This document shows, in pieces, positions 1-13,200 of a stretch of 64,000 bases of DNA. Below the pieces are notes generated by a model, which saw only the letters and a program-made list of their open reading frames with translations, ran no database searches and had not been told where the DNA came from. Location: positions 8,889,448-8,953,447 of the forward strand of contig NC_088108.1 in assembly GCF_036370855.1 (NCBI RefSeq), read 5' to 3'. Each line of letters begins with the position of its first letter. Position 1 is the stretch's first letter. A program made the position numbers and the translations under genes. The stretch comes from Dromaius novaehollandiae. Its lineage: Eukaryota > Chordata > Aves > Casuariiformes > Dromaiidae.

Positions 1-3000
1 ATTTAAAAGGCAGACAGGTGCATATTTCAGTGAGGTGCTTTTGACAATGCCACGATGTGTATGCGGAAACCCTAAATACCTCTGAAATACCTGTCCCTTG
101 GAAATCACTTATGAAAATAGGATATGTGCTTTTGAGAATATGTACTCTGTGGCCTGCTTAGAAAGTGGCACAGAATTCTCTGCAGAATATGTTGCTAATT
201 AGTTACTTTATTGCAACACATTCAACAAGTGCACACAGCAGGACCGCCTGACTCAATGGGATGCGTACATACCTGAGAAGATTTATAAATTATTACCTTG
301 GAGAAGAACAGGGAGTTAGAAATATCCCCTCCAAGGCTGCAGAGTGGGAAAATACAAAAGGAAGGCGTTGCGTCTAAGCTGCAAGCTCCTTATTTTCAGA
401 GTTTTAAACTAAATTGTTCATGTTTTCTCAGAGTTGTTTTGTAAAATTAGAAAGCTGTAAGAAACACATCCTTGGGACCAGTCAACCTCAATACTCCCAT
501 TACTTTAGACTTTGTACCCAATTACTCTGCCAAGTGTTTATTCTTATTCAAAATGTATATGCTATTTGAATATTCAATTCTATATTCAGTGAGACAAAAG
601 AACTCTTCTATTCTACTTGTTCTGATGTTATACTGATGCGTGACTACCCTTCCATGACTCTAAAGCATCACAGATCTAATTGCACGGTTAGCAAACCATG
701 ATGATAAAATATGCAAAACATTTGGTATTATCTAATCTGAAGAAGAAACTATATAGTGAATTGTGCACAGAGCTAGAAGCACAAGCACTGATAGTTCTCG
801 TCATTCAGTTTAGCATTACTGTAGTCTTTCAGGAAGAGGAAGATTTTTTGCACTGAAGAAATGAGGTCCCTGTATATAGAATGGGAAGGTTTCATGTGTT
901 CTGCTCAAATGAACACTTTAAAACAGAAGGTAATCGTTCCAATACTACCCTCCTTCAGTAGGGCGGCACTTGTTTGAAGTTTAGTCTTATTTTTTCCCAG
1001 GTAAACTATGCAAGACTTCTCTATTTTAACACTTTTTGTCTCTATAGTAATTATTTCTGTACAGGTATGAAAGGCAAGGGAAAACCAGGTCAGTCATGCC
1101 TGCGAGCAACTGGAGGTGCCTTCAGTAAAAAAAATTCCAGCTAACCTGGCTAATTATGAATGTACAGATGTTCTAGGCCCAAAATATAATGCCAGTGTGT
1201 ACTCCAGGGAGCTGCTCCCCTCTGATTATATTCAATAGTAATGAACCTTCCCCCTGCAGTGATATTCCAAGCCAACATCTTCATTTTTACAGGAAAAAGA
1301 TCTACTATTGCTGTTTCTGGAAAAAAACCCCAAACATTTTAAAAGCATATTCTCTAATCACAGGATTATTACGACTGTGCTATATACCACAGCACATCAA
1401 GACATCATGAATCACATTCTAACTGCACTGCTACACTCACCAGCTCTTAGGACTTAGCTCTTGATGCCAAATTCTCTTGCTCGCTATTTGGAGCATGTCC
1501 CATCACTTCACCTACTCCGTTTCTTTTGTATTCAACAAGATTTTTGTCCCTGTCTTGAAAGGTCTACACTGTGCATTTCATGCCTATATCATTGTCCTCA
1601 TTCTTCGGATAGCCCTTTTTGCTCTGTCAGTAACGGAAATCTTGTCAGCATCTCCATTCCTGTCTTTCAGAAATAGCAATGTTGTCCCCCTTGCTACACT
1701 TCACGTCTTCTGCTCATTTACTTGCCCCATGGAGATTCACCTCTGCCAACGCCTTGGCAGATACGGAACTGAGGACTAAAAATAAAAGCATGCAAGCTGA
1801 GACCATGGTCCTACCATGCAGTTAACAGATGTCCAGTCTACAACTCCATTGATGACATGTTGCACTAGGGGTTCAGGATCACAGGGGCACAGCGTACTCT
1901 TGGCATGCTGTGTCACACCTTCAGTCTAACTTCAGCACACTTCCAAACATCCTCTGTACTCAGGACTCTGGAGAGTACTGGATTTATGCCATTATCTGTC
2001 CTGGATAGCAGAAGAGAAACAACCCGACTTTCCAATTCCTCAGCCTTTCACGTAACAAATGCCCCTCATTTTCCATGTACAGTAATATCTTCTCCTCCCT
2101 CTTACATCCCATAACTATAACACATTGGGAGCAAGGCAGGAAGGGAGCCAAATTAAGCCTGTATATTCTAGATCATCTCTTTCCCATTTGCTATGCTAGG
2201 AAAGATCTGGCAACCAACATTAGCCTAAATCTGCTTCAGCAAAGCCATCTGAAATTATTGTGGGAATTTACAGATCATTTCTGAATATTCCAGCCACATT
2301 CCTGAAGAGATTAGCATGTTATCCCTAAAAGAATTCACAGAAAGACTGAACTTAGACCTAAGCATATAATCCTGAATGGCAGAAAGGACCCCATCTAATT
2401 CAGAATTTAAAAGCAAGCAGTTTGCAATATTTTTCATATAAATCTTTAGCTCCGAGATCAGGCCACAGCCACAGAGTGGTTTGTAACACTTCCTGTCAAT
2501 ACCTGTACAGAAGTCTTAGATACAATTTAGAACTGCAAATATTTATTGCTGAGGAACGTAATCACTACCTTGTATTCACTTAGTCCCAACCACTGAGCAC
2601 TTGTCCAACACCACTGAGTTTTGCCATTCACTGTAGAGGGAACAGCGTCAAGTGCTGTATTGAACTGCTTACACTATTAAACACACATTAGCAAGACAAA
2701 GCTGTTATTTTGCAACCAACATGCAACAGCCTTTCCACTGCGCGGGTGGCTTCTTATTTCTTGTCAAATACAGTAATATGGCCAGTCTTCTGAAGTTAGA
2801 AATTAAGTTGTATTGGCCAATTACAGTAAGTTATTAAAGATGGAGCAGAATGGTACATTTTACACATTAAAAACTGGAAACCAAGTCTCTTTGCCTCTGT
2901 CAGCTTTACAAGCTTCAGATCATCTTTCTTAGCTCCCTTCCGATGGGTGGCTAAACACCAGGACTGTTAAATTTTGCTGCTAAGAATTACAAAGTGGAAA

Positions 3001-5475
3001 CTCATGTCTGTTGACAAGAAATTAGTATGTAGCTGTTACAGTAAATCAGGAACAAGTCAGATCTTTTAAAGAGTTGGTTTTATAATGGCCAAAGAAGAGA
3101 GAACAGGTAAATTTGAATCCAAATGATGATCTTTTATGAATTCACAAACAAAGAACATTTCTGCTCACATGTATCTGGCCAACAGACAGGAGATTCGAGC
3201 AGTATGGAAAAGTTTAGTACACTAGACACACTGCCCACTGACTTCTCTAGGAATCTGCATGCAGCTGAACACCCAGCACGGCACAGCAGTGCTCTTCCTT
3301 GCTCTCAGATATTTGTGTTTTCTTGCCCAATTTTTCTCTTAAGTAAACATTCATTATTGACAATGTGAGAAAGGTTTTACTCCCTGTTTGAGCTTCATTT
3401 CCCACGTCCTTCACAGAGTGCCTTAGGGCAACAATATCGAGCAGGATCTTCAAACACAGATTGGCTCCACCTTTAACACTCCTGTGCCCTAGGAGTACCT
3501 TGCAATCCTCAGTGAGCGGCTGCTCCTGAGACCCATGTGGTGGCTTCTCCCCCAAGAGCCAGAACATCAGCACCAGTGCTAAGGAGGGCAGGAGACTGCA
3601 AAGCCTTGGATGTGGCAGCATTCGCGCTGGGTTATAGCAGTTGTTCCACGTTCAGGTGTGGAGGAAGCAAGCTTTTCCTTACTTTGCTGAACATACAGAC
3701 TACATCCTTGCACACCATGCAGTAAATAAAACTGCATCACTTGTTTCTGAAATACATACACTGATCCCATTGATAAATTCCTAAAATTTCAAATGCTCTT
3801 TCTCTTAGAAGTTACATGGATAACACACTTCATTTCTTTGGAAAGAATCCTAAGGAAAAAAGGAAGAGATCATAAAAGACAAAAAATTGTTATGAAGCCC
3901 TTACTCTCCTTTTTTGGCCAGAAGCTGTTTAATACTGTTCTGTCTGGCTTGTTCTGTCACAAACAGAATGACCTTTATTGGCTGTTCAGCAAATTTGACG
4001 GGGTTTAACAGAGCTCCTGGCATGGGCAAGCTGATGCACCCTGACTGTACGCCTCCCCACAGCGAGTAGAGGCTCCACTGGGTATTTTCAAAGCAACTCA
4101 TAGTAGCTGAATGCATCAAACCAATTAGTAAAACAAGCGGAGTTCAGGCATAAAGTAACTCCCATGCACCACTAGAAAACAAGATTCCAAAGTATAAATG
4201 CTGCCCTTTTAAATACATATTTCTATTAACTGCAGAGTAAAAAGCTATGGCAATATGACTTCTAAAAAGACCAGCAGTTTGGAACGGGAGCCTCTGCTCC
4301 TTCTAACACTGTGGAGGTAGCTCCTTTCTTGAGCCAGTTGCTAGAATACAATGGTATGTGGCAGTCCTTTGCGATTTGAACTATAGCTGGTGCAAGAAAC
4401 ACAAGCTTCCTGGTCTTTCACAGGGAATACAGAAATGCTTGCTTTCCTGGTGTTTTTTTCTTACTTACCTTAATGGATTTTGGAGGCTTTTTCTGTTGCT
4501 TAGGGTTTTTGCTTTTGAAAACTGCAGTCTTACTGAGACAAAAGAAAAGCTCTCATCAGCTTTAGGGGATTTTTATCATGGTATTTATGAGGACTTCAGC
4601 AATCCTAGTATGAGAATGATACGTGCCATTTGGGCTCTGGGATGAGACAATCTCAACATTAGATTCTGTCTGGGTCCATCTATACCATCTTCAAAAATAC
4701 TCTCACCAGTCAAAGGAAAAACTATGTACCACGGCTTCACGTGACTGCTGTGGTGCCATGGAGCTATTCATCTTCTCTATGAGACAAGACAAAAATAATA
4801 GAGATTAGGTTGACCGTCTGGAAAGCACCAGGCAAGAAATATGACAGCAAGCAAACCTGACTGCTTCTGGCCTGATGGTTCTCGTAACTGCGTGGAACCT
4901 GCTCTCAACAGCCCGAGCTCTTAAACAGCTTCTTAAGGGATAAGCCTGCTTTAGACACCAGCGTCTGATTAATCATTCCTACTGTAAATACAAACTAATA
5001 TCTGGGGCAAAGGAAAAACATCTCTCATTTACGTTAATATGTTATTACTGAATTTGTTAACTTACTGTTTAAATGAACAACGTCTAAGAAGCCTACAAAT
5101 GTAATGCTTGATTAACATTATACAGCTGTACCCTAAGGCCATGGGGCCAAGGCTGCACTGAGCAGAAAATAAACACAAAAAACAGTATGCTCTGTACCTG
5201 AAAAGCTTCAATAAAAAAATATTGTTATATTTGTCTTAGCAAAAAGTGCTAAGACACTGTGCTAACAGCAGTTTCATACTTCTTATTAAGGACATACTTA
5301 TAAATGTTTATAAATGATTAATGAATGCCAATAATCTATTTTATATATAGCAGAAGGGCAATAATTCTGTAATTTAATGGTTTAAAAATCATTGCTAGAG
5401 ATCAGATTTGCTTTTGACCAAATTTAACACAAATACACATTTATACTGTGATTACAGGGTCTTAACCACCTTTCC

Positions 5476-5490
5476 CCTCCCCCCCCCCCA
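5476..5490. repeat. C-rich tract in intron 3
   Basis: A run of C with one early interruption, flanked by A-rich sequence; a G tract in the transcript sense. Confidence 0.85.
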
Positions 5491-6704
5491 AAGAAAAGCT
5501 ACTAATAAAATAAAATGAAGTGTGGATGATACCATGAGGGCAGACAAGTAAATAATTCTAGTCTCAGTAAAATTATACCCTTGTACAGCACATTACCACG
5601 TTTAACTAAAGCGTGGAGATTACTAAAAAAAGGTCCCAATGTATTTCTTCTTGGTAAAAAGCAGCATGCTTATTTGACAGCTGTTCCTCTTCAGGAAAGT
5701 GTGGCCACTCACCATTTTCAAATAAATTGAAAATGTTTTTTGATGCACTGCATGAGTCACATATAGGCATATAACTTCATTTACTGTTCATGGAAGTGTC
5801 CTGTTAACAACTCCTGCTCCATTAATTCAATAATAGAGCTGGGTTTTTTTTCCTCCCTCAACAGTATATTTACTGAAAAAATGGAGTTTTAGGAGGGGAG
5901 GAGACCGCAACCATAAAGGAATTCAGGCTAAGTTAAATTTTTATCTCTGGCTGAAAAAATGAAGCAAAATATTTTAGAACAAAAATTCCTGACTTTTCAC
6001 TTCAAAATACGAACAAAGTTAAAAAAAAAAAAGTTAATCTCAAAATAACAGGAACCAGATTTGTTACAGATAAACTAAAATTTTTCAAGTTGGTCCAAAA
6101 TGAATGCTGTAATTTCTGTTTCACTGAACATTCCTCCCTCCTTCCCAGGTCCTACTTAGCTTTAATGTGAACAAAATTTTCTTTCTAGGCTCTAATTTGG
6201 ACAGACAGGAGAGAAAATACACATTTGTTACTTATGTTAAAGAATCTATTGCTATATTATCACAGAACGAAGTAGAAAGCCCCGGAAAGGAAATGAGGCA
6301 TGACTGTGAAGGGTAAGTTGAGAAGAAGGCACCACACCAAAGAACATTCTGTAAAGGACAATTAAGAAAGACTAAAGCTAGGGAAATACAACAGCATTCA
6401 GCTTTCCTTGAACAAATATGTCCCTAAAAATCCTTGAAGGATCACACAGAAAACATTAGAACCCCATTTTTATTCATTTAACACACGGAAAACTAGTTTT
6501 CCTTGCAACATAGCAATTTCTGTTTTTTTTGCTTCTAGACCCTGCTGTCTGTAGATGACAATTGAGGCTGCTATTCTTCATGCACTACCTCATGTGAATA
6601 CTCTTGAAGTAATAAAACTGAAATTAATTTTCAATTTTCTAGCAAAACGTCCACTGAACCCTGTCCTTTTGCCTTCATTCAAGTGTAATAATGTTTACAG
6701 GTGT

Positions 6705-6776
6705 TCCCAAGACCCCTCATTGTGGTAGATGCTGTAGAAACACAAAACAAAAAGGTGTTCCTTCCCCATCTTCAGG
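6705..6776. mobile_element. Old interspersed repeat relic (CCCCTCATTGTG family)
   Basis: The order CCCCTCATTGTGGTAGATGC, then TGTAGAAACACAAAACAAAA, then a segment about CCTTCCCCATCTTCAGG, resembles a dispersed amniote repeat I know in outline (a CCCCATTGTGCTAGGCGCTG type unit followed by TACAAACACA and CCCTGCCCC). I cannot name the family with confidence. A weaker possible relative is at about 16,672-16,740. Confidence 0.5.
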
Positions 6777-7138
6777 AATGACTGCAGGTTTAAACATAAC
6801 AACTAAGCGAATTTCTACCATCTGACTTCAAGAATGGTATATAAAAAACAACAAAAAACAATTACACAACATGACAAAATGGCCCACAATAACACCTCAT
6901 ATTATTGACACAATGATCATATTGTTTGTAAGGAAACATTTTAAAAGCATCCATTATTCATGTCAAGTCCTTAAAATTACATGTCCAGGATTAAGAAAAG
7001 AGAAAACATTTGAGAATCAAAATATGGGGGAATTTTTCATCTTTTTCATAATCATGATTTTGCACAAGTTTTTATCCATGTGTGACATTTTGCTGTTGTT
7101 TCAAATGGACCTGTCAAGCAGCTATTTTTAAACACTGA

Positions 7139-7242
7139 AGGTCAGATCTTCACCTGTTGCAAATCTGCATAGCTTCACTTCAAAGAAATGTATTGAGTGG
7201 CTTTAGCTATGCTCCCAGGCATATTCTGATTTTTACACAACT
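7139..7242. mobile_element. Ancient repeat relic with palindromic signature, copy 1
   Basis: GGTCAGATCTTCACCTGTTG, CAAATCTGCATAGCTTCACT and later TTAGCTATGCTCCCAGGC and TTCTGATTTTTACACAACTG form two arms that are approximate reverse complements. It resembles a common sauropsid repeat in which TTTACACCAGTGTAA-like and TTGACTTCAATGG-like motifs are arranged head to head (CR1/L3-like relative). Copies 2-6 of this window share the same motifs. Confidence 0.5.
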
Positions 7243-10200
7243 GAACTGACTTGGTTACATTCAGCAGCACTTTGAATACCCTGCAGTAAAAGTTTTAATG
7301 TTAAAAACACTGACAAAATCCAGCTTTACAGTCAGAGGGAGGTCACTGAAGCCACAAAAGCATTATCAGCAGAAAAATGCAAATGAATATCCCCTAAGCC
7401 AAGATCACATCTATGCAAAATGAAGAGCACTTAAAACTTAAGAACAAATATCATTATTGCTCCCATTATCTTTTTATCCATAATTTTCATAAGAGACCCA
7501 ATAAAGTGTTACGAAGATGCAGTTGGCATCTAAAATTCACTACAAGCCAGACGATGATGTGTTTATGTTGCCTACTGTGGCCAGTATTTGAAGGTCAATT
7601 CAGAGATTACTTAAATTAAATCTAAATGATAACAGCCTACAGCTGCTCACACTTAATATGCTTGGTTTCATATATATTTTTAATGAAAACTCAGGGTAAT
7701 TCTATTCATTTCACACTTTCAAAGCCACCATTCTTATTTACGCTTCCAGACTAATAGTGAAACTAACTAAAATTATTGCTATCTAAATGGGAATTCAAAA
7801 TTAAACAGCCAAGCTAAATTTTTCCTTTGAAGGAAATGGTGCATTAATCTATAAATACTATTATATAGTTCAAGTTAAGAGGGAAGCACCGTTTGGTTTT
7901 ATTTTATTGATGCTGTGTGCCACTAGACTTTTCTCTGATTTCTAGCATAAGGAAAACATGCAAACCAAAATGGTCATTATTCAAATATATGTCATTCACA
8001 TCCATTTTGCTGCTTTCTTTGAGAAGTGTAGCAAAATGGTGCCAGAGAGGACAACTACAATAATGACTACAGTAATACAATGTATGTGCATCATCACCAC
8101 AATTTTCACTTTCATCAACATATCTAAAAACATACAAATGAGCGACAAAACAACCCTGCAAAAGCCTTTTTCAATTAAATTCATGTAAAAATATGAGAAA
8201 TAACTACCTTTATTCTACAACTAGTTTTCTTCTCACTTTAACAGGACAACTGCCACACTGTGATGAATGTTTCAAATGTTTTGTGTTCAAACTGTCTCCA
8301 TGATGTGGCATATCTCTAAAACCAACAAACACTAATGTATCAGAGACAGTTTCTTTATAAGGTCCTTTTTAAAAAAAAAATTTTAAAAAAAAGCATAGCA
8401 TAGCATGAAACTCTGACTGTCAGTGCATAAATTACTGCTGCCTCAAGGCTGCAATAACTTATGCATCCTTGTGTTCACCCCTGAAATTTCTCTTTCACAT
8501 AGAAGTCAGATTTCCTCCTGCTCGCTCCCAATCTCTCCCTTTTTATGGCAACCATTACAATGTCATTAAAAATATGTAGGCTTGCCCATTATGCGTGTAG
8601 CCAAGGGAGGCAGAGAACGGTGTAACAAATGGCAGAAAAACAAAGAGGACAGGGCTTGGGGTTCATTTTCAAGGAATCTCTGCAAAAATGTTATTGCAAA
8701 ACTTATGTGTTTATGTAAGTCATTGCTATTTGTCTACAGCCAGGCATAATTAGATTTTATTTCTTTAATAAAAACTTGATCTAATTTGAGGTTATCATTG
8801 TCAGTTCATGGACAAAAATGCCTGATCGATAAAGCTACTACTACTAAGCAATAGGCATTTCTATCAACAGAGCAATTACTGTCACTAGGGTAGTCAGCTC
8901 AAAGGTTTCATCTTGCTGAGCCAAACGATGTCAGAAGACCGGCTTTTCTATTTTTCATCTATCGACCTTCCCCCTGCCCCCTTCCCCTTTTTTTCAGAAT
9001 AAAGCCTTACCTTGCTAATAAAGGATGTTCTAAACCCCAAACTGAAGACCCATATTTTCTCATAAAATCATAACTTTCTCTTTTTTAAGCAGGAGAAAAC
9101 AGCTGGCAAGAAATAAGATTGCAGCAAATTGCATTCTTTGATCTAGAAATACATTTACAATAACTGTAGTTTCCAGAGCAGCCCATGACACAATCTAGTG
9201 TAGGCTATGATGCTGTTATGTGTATATGATGCTGGCAAAAATAATTAAACTATACTGAAAGGATTTCATACTGCAGTTCTGACTTAAACTAATCAAATTA
9301 AATTCTTTATGAATTAATGCACATAGATTGAGATCAATGCAGCACATGACTTTGATATTTCATCAAGACGAGTGAGAATTACAAATTCTTTCATATATTT
9401 TAGATAGCTCAGCAGAATGTAGTGGCAACTGAAAATCACGTTTAATGGAGAAAAGATATTGTTTATATCATAACTTTATCCAACATTTTAGTTTATTTGC
9501 CCATTAGAACCACCCAGAGCTGGTATTAATCATACCACTCTTACTGAATTCCAGGCACTCAAAGTGTTTTAATAAACATTTTCCTATGTTAACTCAAAGA
9601 CTACCTCTTTATTTTTACATTACCAAGGGATCACAGTACGAATTCACAAGGCCATATATACCTTCACTAAAAAGATCACAATAATATGAGTTTATAGTCA
9701 TCAGCATGAAACACCTTGCTGAAGAAGACACTACAAAAGTGTTTGCATTATTTGCCATATTTATCTGACAGCTTCAGAGTATGTTTAAAATATTCTGAAG
9801 TATCCTGAGAAAATTTTCAGCAATAACTGTCACGCATTTTCTTCTCTAGAAAGTCTTCTTAACTATGGCGTTAAGATCGAGGCAGCTTCAGAACAGATCA
9901 GAGCCACTGTCTTTGGCACTGCATTATATACCATGCCAGAAACAGAATATGAAAGGAAAAGGCTTTTCAGTCATCAGTGGCCATTTCATTAGGCTAAACT
10001 AAAATAGCCAGGAGTGGCTTTAACTTGTCAAAGGGGAAAGGAGCCTTAGTGAAATACTCCAGACACAAGTACTGATGTAAAAAACAAAAAACCCCCCAAA
10101 ACAACAAAAACACCCAAGCCCCAATCAAACAAATGCAATTTGGATCTGTCTTTGGGTTTGGGTGGTCTGGTTCCACGCGGTGTATGCAGTGGCTGTGCTT

Positions 10201-13200
10201 TTACATAAAACTATTCTCAAGTACAGTTGGGCAGATCAAAGCATCGTATTATTAAACATAAATTATTGCTTCCCTGAACATTAATAGAGAGTAGAGAAAT
10301 AACTTGTAAGCTCACAAGCAGCAGAATGAATGCTATCAAAGTGTTAGCACTTCATGTAAATAACAGTGATCCTCTTGTATCTGATATGTGTACATCCCCA
10401 GCAATTCACTGCACATCATTATTACTGCACTGACAAAAGTATACCCAAAGCAAATGACACTTTAGGAGCTCCTAAGAAACCGTAGCAACCCTGCTTCGTG
10501 TCTGTTAACCTTTCCAGACTGATGTTGTTTTATCGTAACAGCACGGAGCTGCAATGCTCATAGCCTCACAAACATTCACAAATCTAACACAGATCACCAC
10601 GCTGGGGCAAAGAGCAGAACTGGAGCTGCACCTTCAGTAGTTACAGTTCTGGCTTACGAAATTCTTCAATTTTGGACATGATGCACTAGCACATGAGATG
10701 CTACTTGCTGAACTACTACTGTCCTGGCAAAAACACTTCACCTTACTTTAGCCTGATGTCACTCACTTGGAGGGAGCACAGATGCAGCTCGTGCTTAGTC
10801 AGACTCCACAGCAAACCCACTTTGCAGAGCAGTGTCCGATCAGTCTGGCCTTACAAATCCAAGGAGAACCACTTCAGCAATAAGGGGATACTTTGCTGTA
10901 GTAAGAGACGACAAATCTGTGCTTAATCACTTTAACAGACTGAAGAGGGGCCCTGACTGAATGCTGCTATGCTGGGCAAACCACCGGCTGGCAATGTGTT
11001 TCTTTGCACTGCTAGCAACCAAGGTAAGCCAGAAATACTTTAAGTAAAAAGCAATAGGCTATGAACATGATGAGCTCAGGATCAGGAGGAATAAAACTTT
11101 AGGTCACCTTTCTCTCCCACTGATTCTTCTTTGCATCATGAATCAAAGCAAAAGAGCCAGCCAGCAAAAGCTATGCATCTAGAGCTGAAGATATGAATAA
11201 TCACTTGTTATGGACTATAAAATTCATGTCAGGAACTTTTTTTTTTCCCTTTAGAGATTAATACTTAATCACTTTATGGAGGCATTTTTCATTCCACTGT
11301 AGTACAGTAGTACACTGTGTTATATAGCTTCTGAAATGCAGGCTCACAGCACTGTCAAGCTGTGAATTGCATGGAAAGCTTAAAAAAAAAAAAAGTAAAA
11401 AAAAGTGTGATATTAAATGTCTCATGAGAAACCAGAGAAAAATCTATCTCCATAAGAGAAAAATCCTTTAAAAACTACCTTAACATGAATACAGTATGAG
11501 GTTATTTTACCTGCCAGATAAGTGAGTTTGTCATAAATGTGCTCACATTTATTTTCCTTCTATAAAGAATTTGGGTCATCTTTATGCTTACTGAGACAGT
11601 TGATATTTTCTAGGAAGCAGAAGGCATATGGTCAGACCAGTTTGGTCAATTCCCTGAAGTCTGAAAGAATAAACTACATCTAAAAGGGCCAAGTGTCATA
11701 GCTGAAGGAAGGTACTGTAGTTATAACCATGGGATTCCTTCACATAAACTTCATGGCAAATACCAGTTAACTAACCACCTTAAATGCAAAGCCTCCTCCA
11801 TAATCCACTAAAAGTTTCTTCAAAGGCTCAAGCTTTTTCCCTAGGTGAGAAGGGAAGTTCACAAAACCTTAAGAAAAGATGTGTTGTGTAGGAATATGAA
11901 AAATGTTTTTCACCAGTGACCTGGACATAGATGTCCAATCTGACATTCTGCATACCTCTCAAGTCATAGCTCACTGCACTTTGAACTCAGAGGTATTTCC
12001 TTAGATGTAGGCAGACGAAGATCAGATTGTTAACCTGATCACTGCCTCAAATCTTCCATCTGAAGACAGGATTGAAAACCACTGTTTGCCCCATACAGGT
12101 ATTGTCAAGTTTCATTCATTGATGTTTGAGACCATCAAATGGAAATCATTTCAGAAGCACAAAGTGCCTTTAAAAAAAGCTCAGCTCTGACTCCCCATTC
12201 ATCCAGCACACTATTCAGTCCTGTATCAAAAGAAATTCAAACTTCATGGGAAGCCCCTCTTTTTGTAGCAACAAAAGAACATGTCATTGCTTAGCTGAGT
12301 TGCAAAATTTTGACTATCTAGGACCAGTCTATCAAATGGATAGATGCTGACTGACAAGTTGAGACTCTCCATTTTACTCCATATTCCTCAAGTGCTAGAT
12401 AAATATCCTTTGTGTTCAGTGGTTTTACCACTTGCAGCTAATGCAGACATTTCTGTTTTATTCCATTAAGTCATAACACCCTGTGCTTGCTCCACAGAAG
12501 ATCTTTTCACCTGGTGAACAGTCTTCATTTACCTGGGTTGAAAATCTACTTCTCTCCACTGCAGCAAGCTCATGAAAGTGTGAGGTCTGTTGTGGCATCT
12601 GTAGGAATTCTGTTCCCTCATTCTGAATAAGAAACAGTTGTTCCACAAAATATCATGTGCCAGCAATAACAGCTCTAACTCAGATTAAAAATGAACTATT
12701 TCTAGGTGAAGAAAGACACATGGGAAGAGTAAATATAGAATCAAGATCCAATAGAGGGTGATATAATCCACAGACTTGTAAGAATCCTAAAATGCTAAAT
12801 ATTGCCATCATAATTGCATTAAGGTATAGGAAATCAAAATCTTCCTTGGGAAAAACATCTGACAATGAGAACATGCAGCTCTGCTGAAATATGTATTAAA
12901 TCTTACATGCTAATGAAACATCGCAGGTATATCTTTTTAATACATATTTGAGAATTGCTTCATCTTCAGCTCATGACTAAATGGTGCTGCTTGCTTGAGA
13001 CCTGGTCAAATTACCAAATCCCTTACGCAGACTTAAGTCAAGCCAGCAAGACTGTTCACTCACACCAACAGGCTCAGCAGGAGTCCCAAGTTAATGCTAG
13101 CCTACCTTGCTCAGAGCACCTGCAAGCCAAAGACACCAAAGGCTTTAAGGCTACTCTCTATATATGGATACAAAATAATAAACTCAAAGTAACTCCTTTT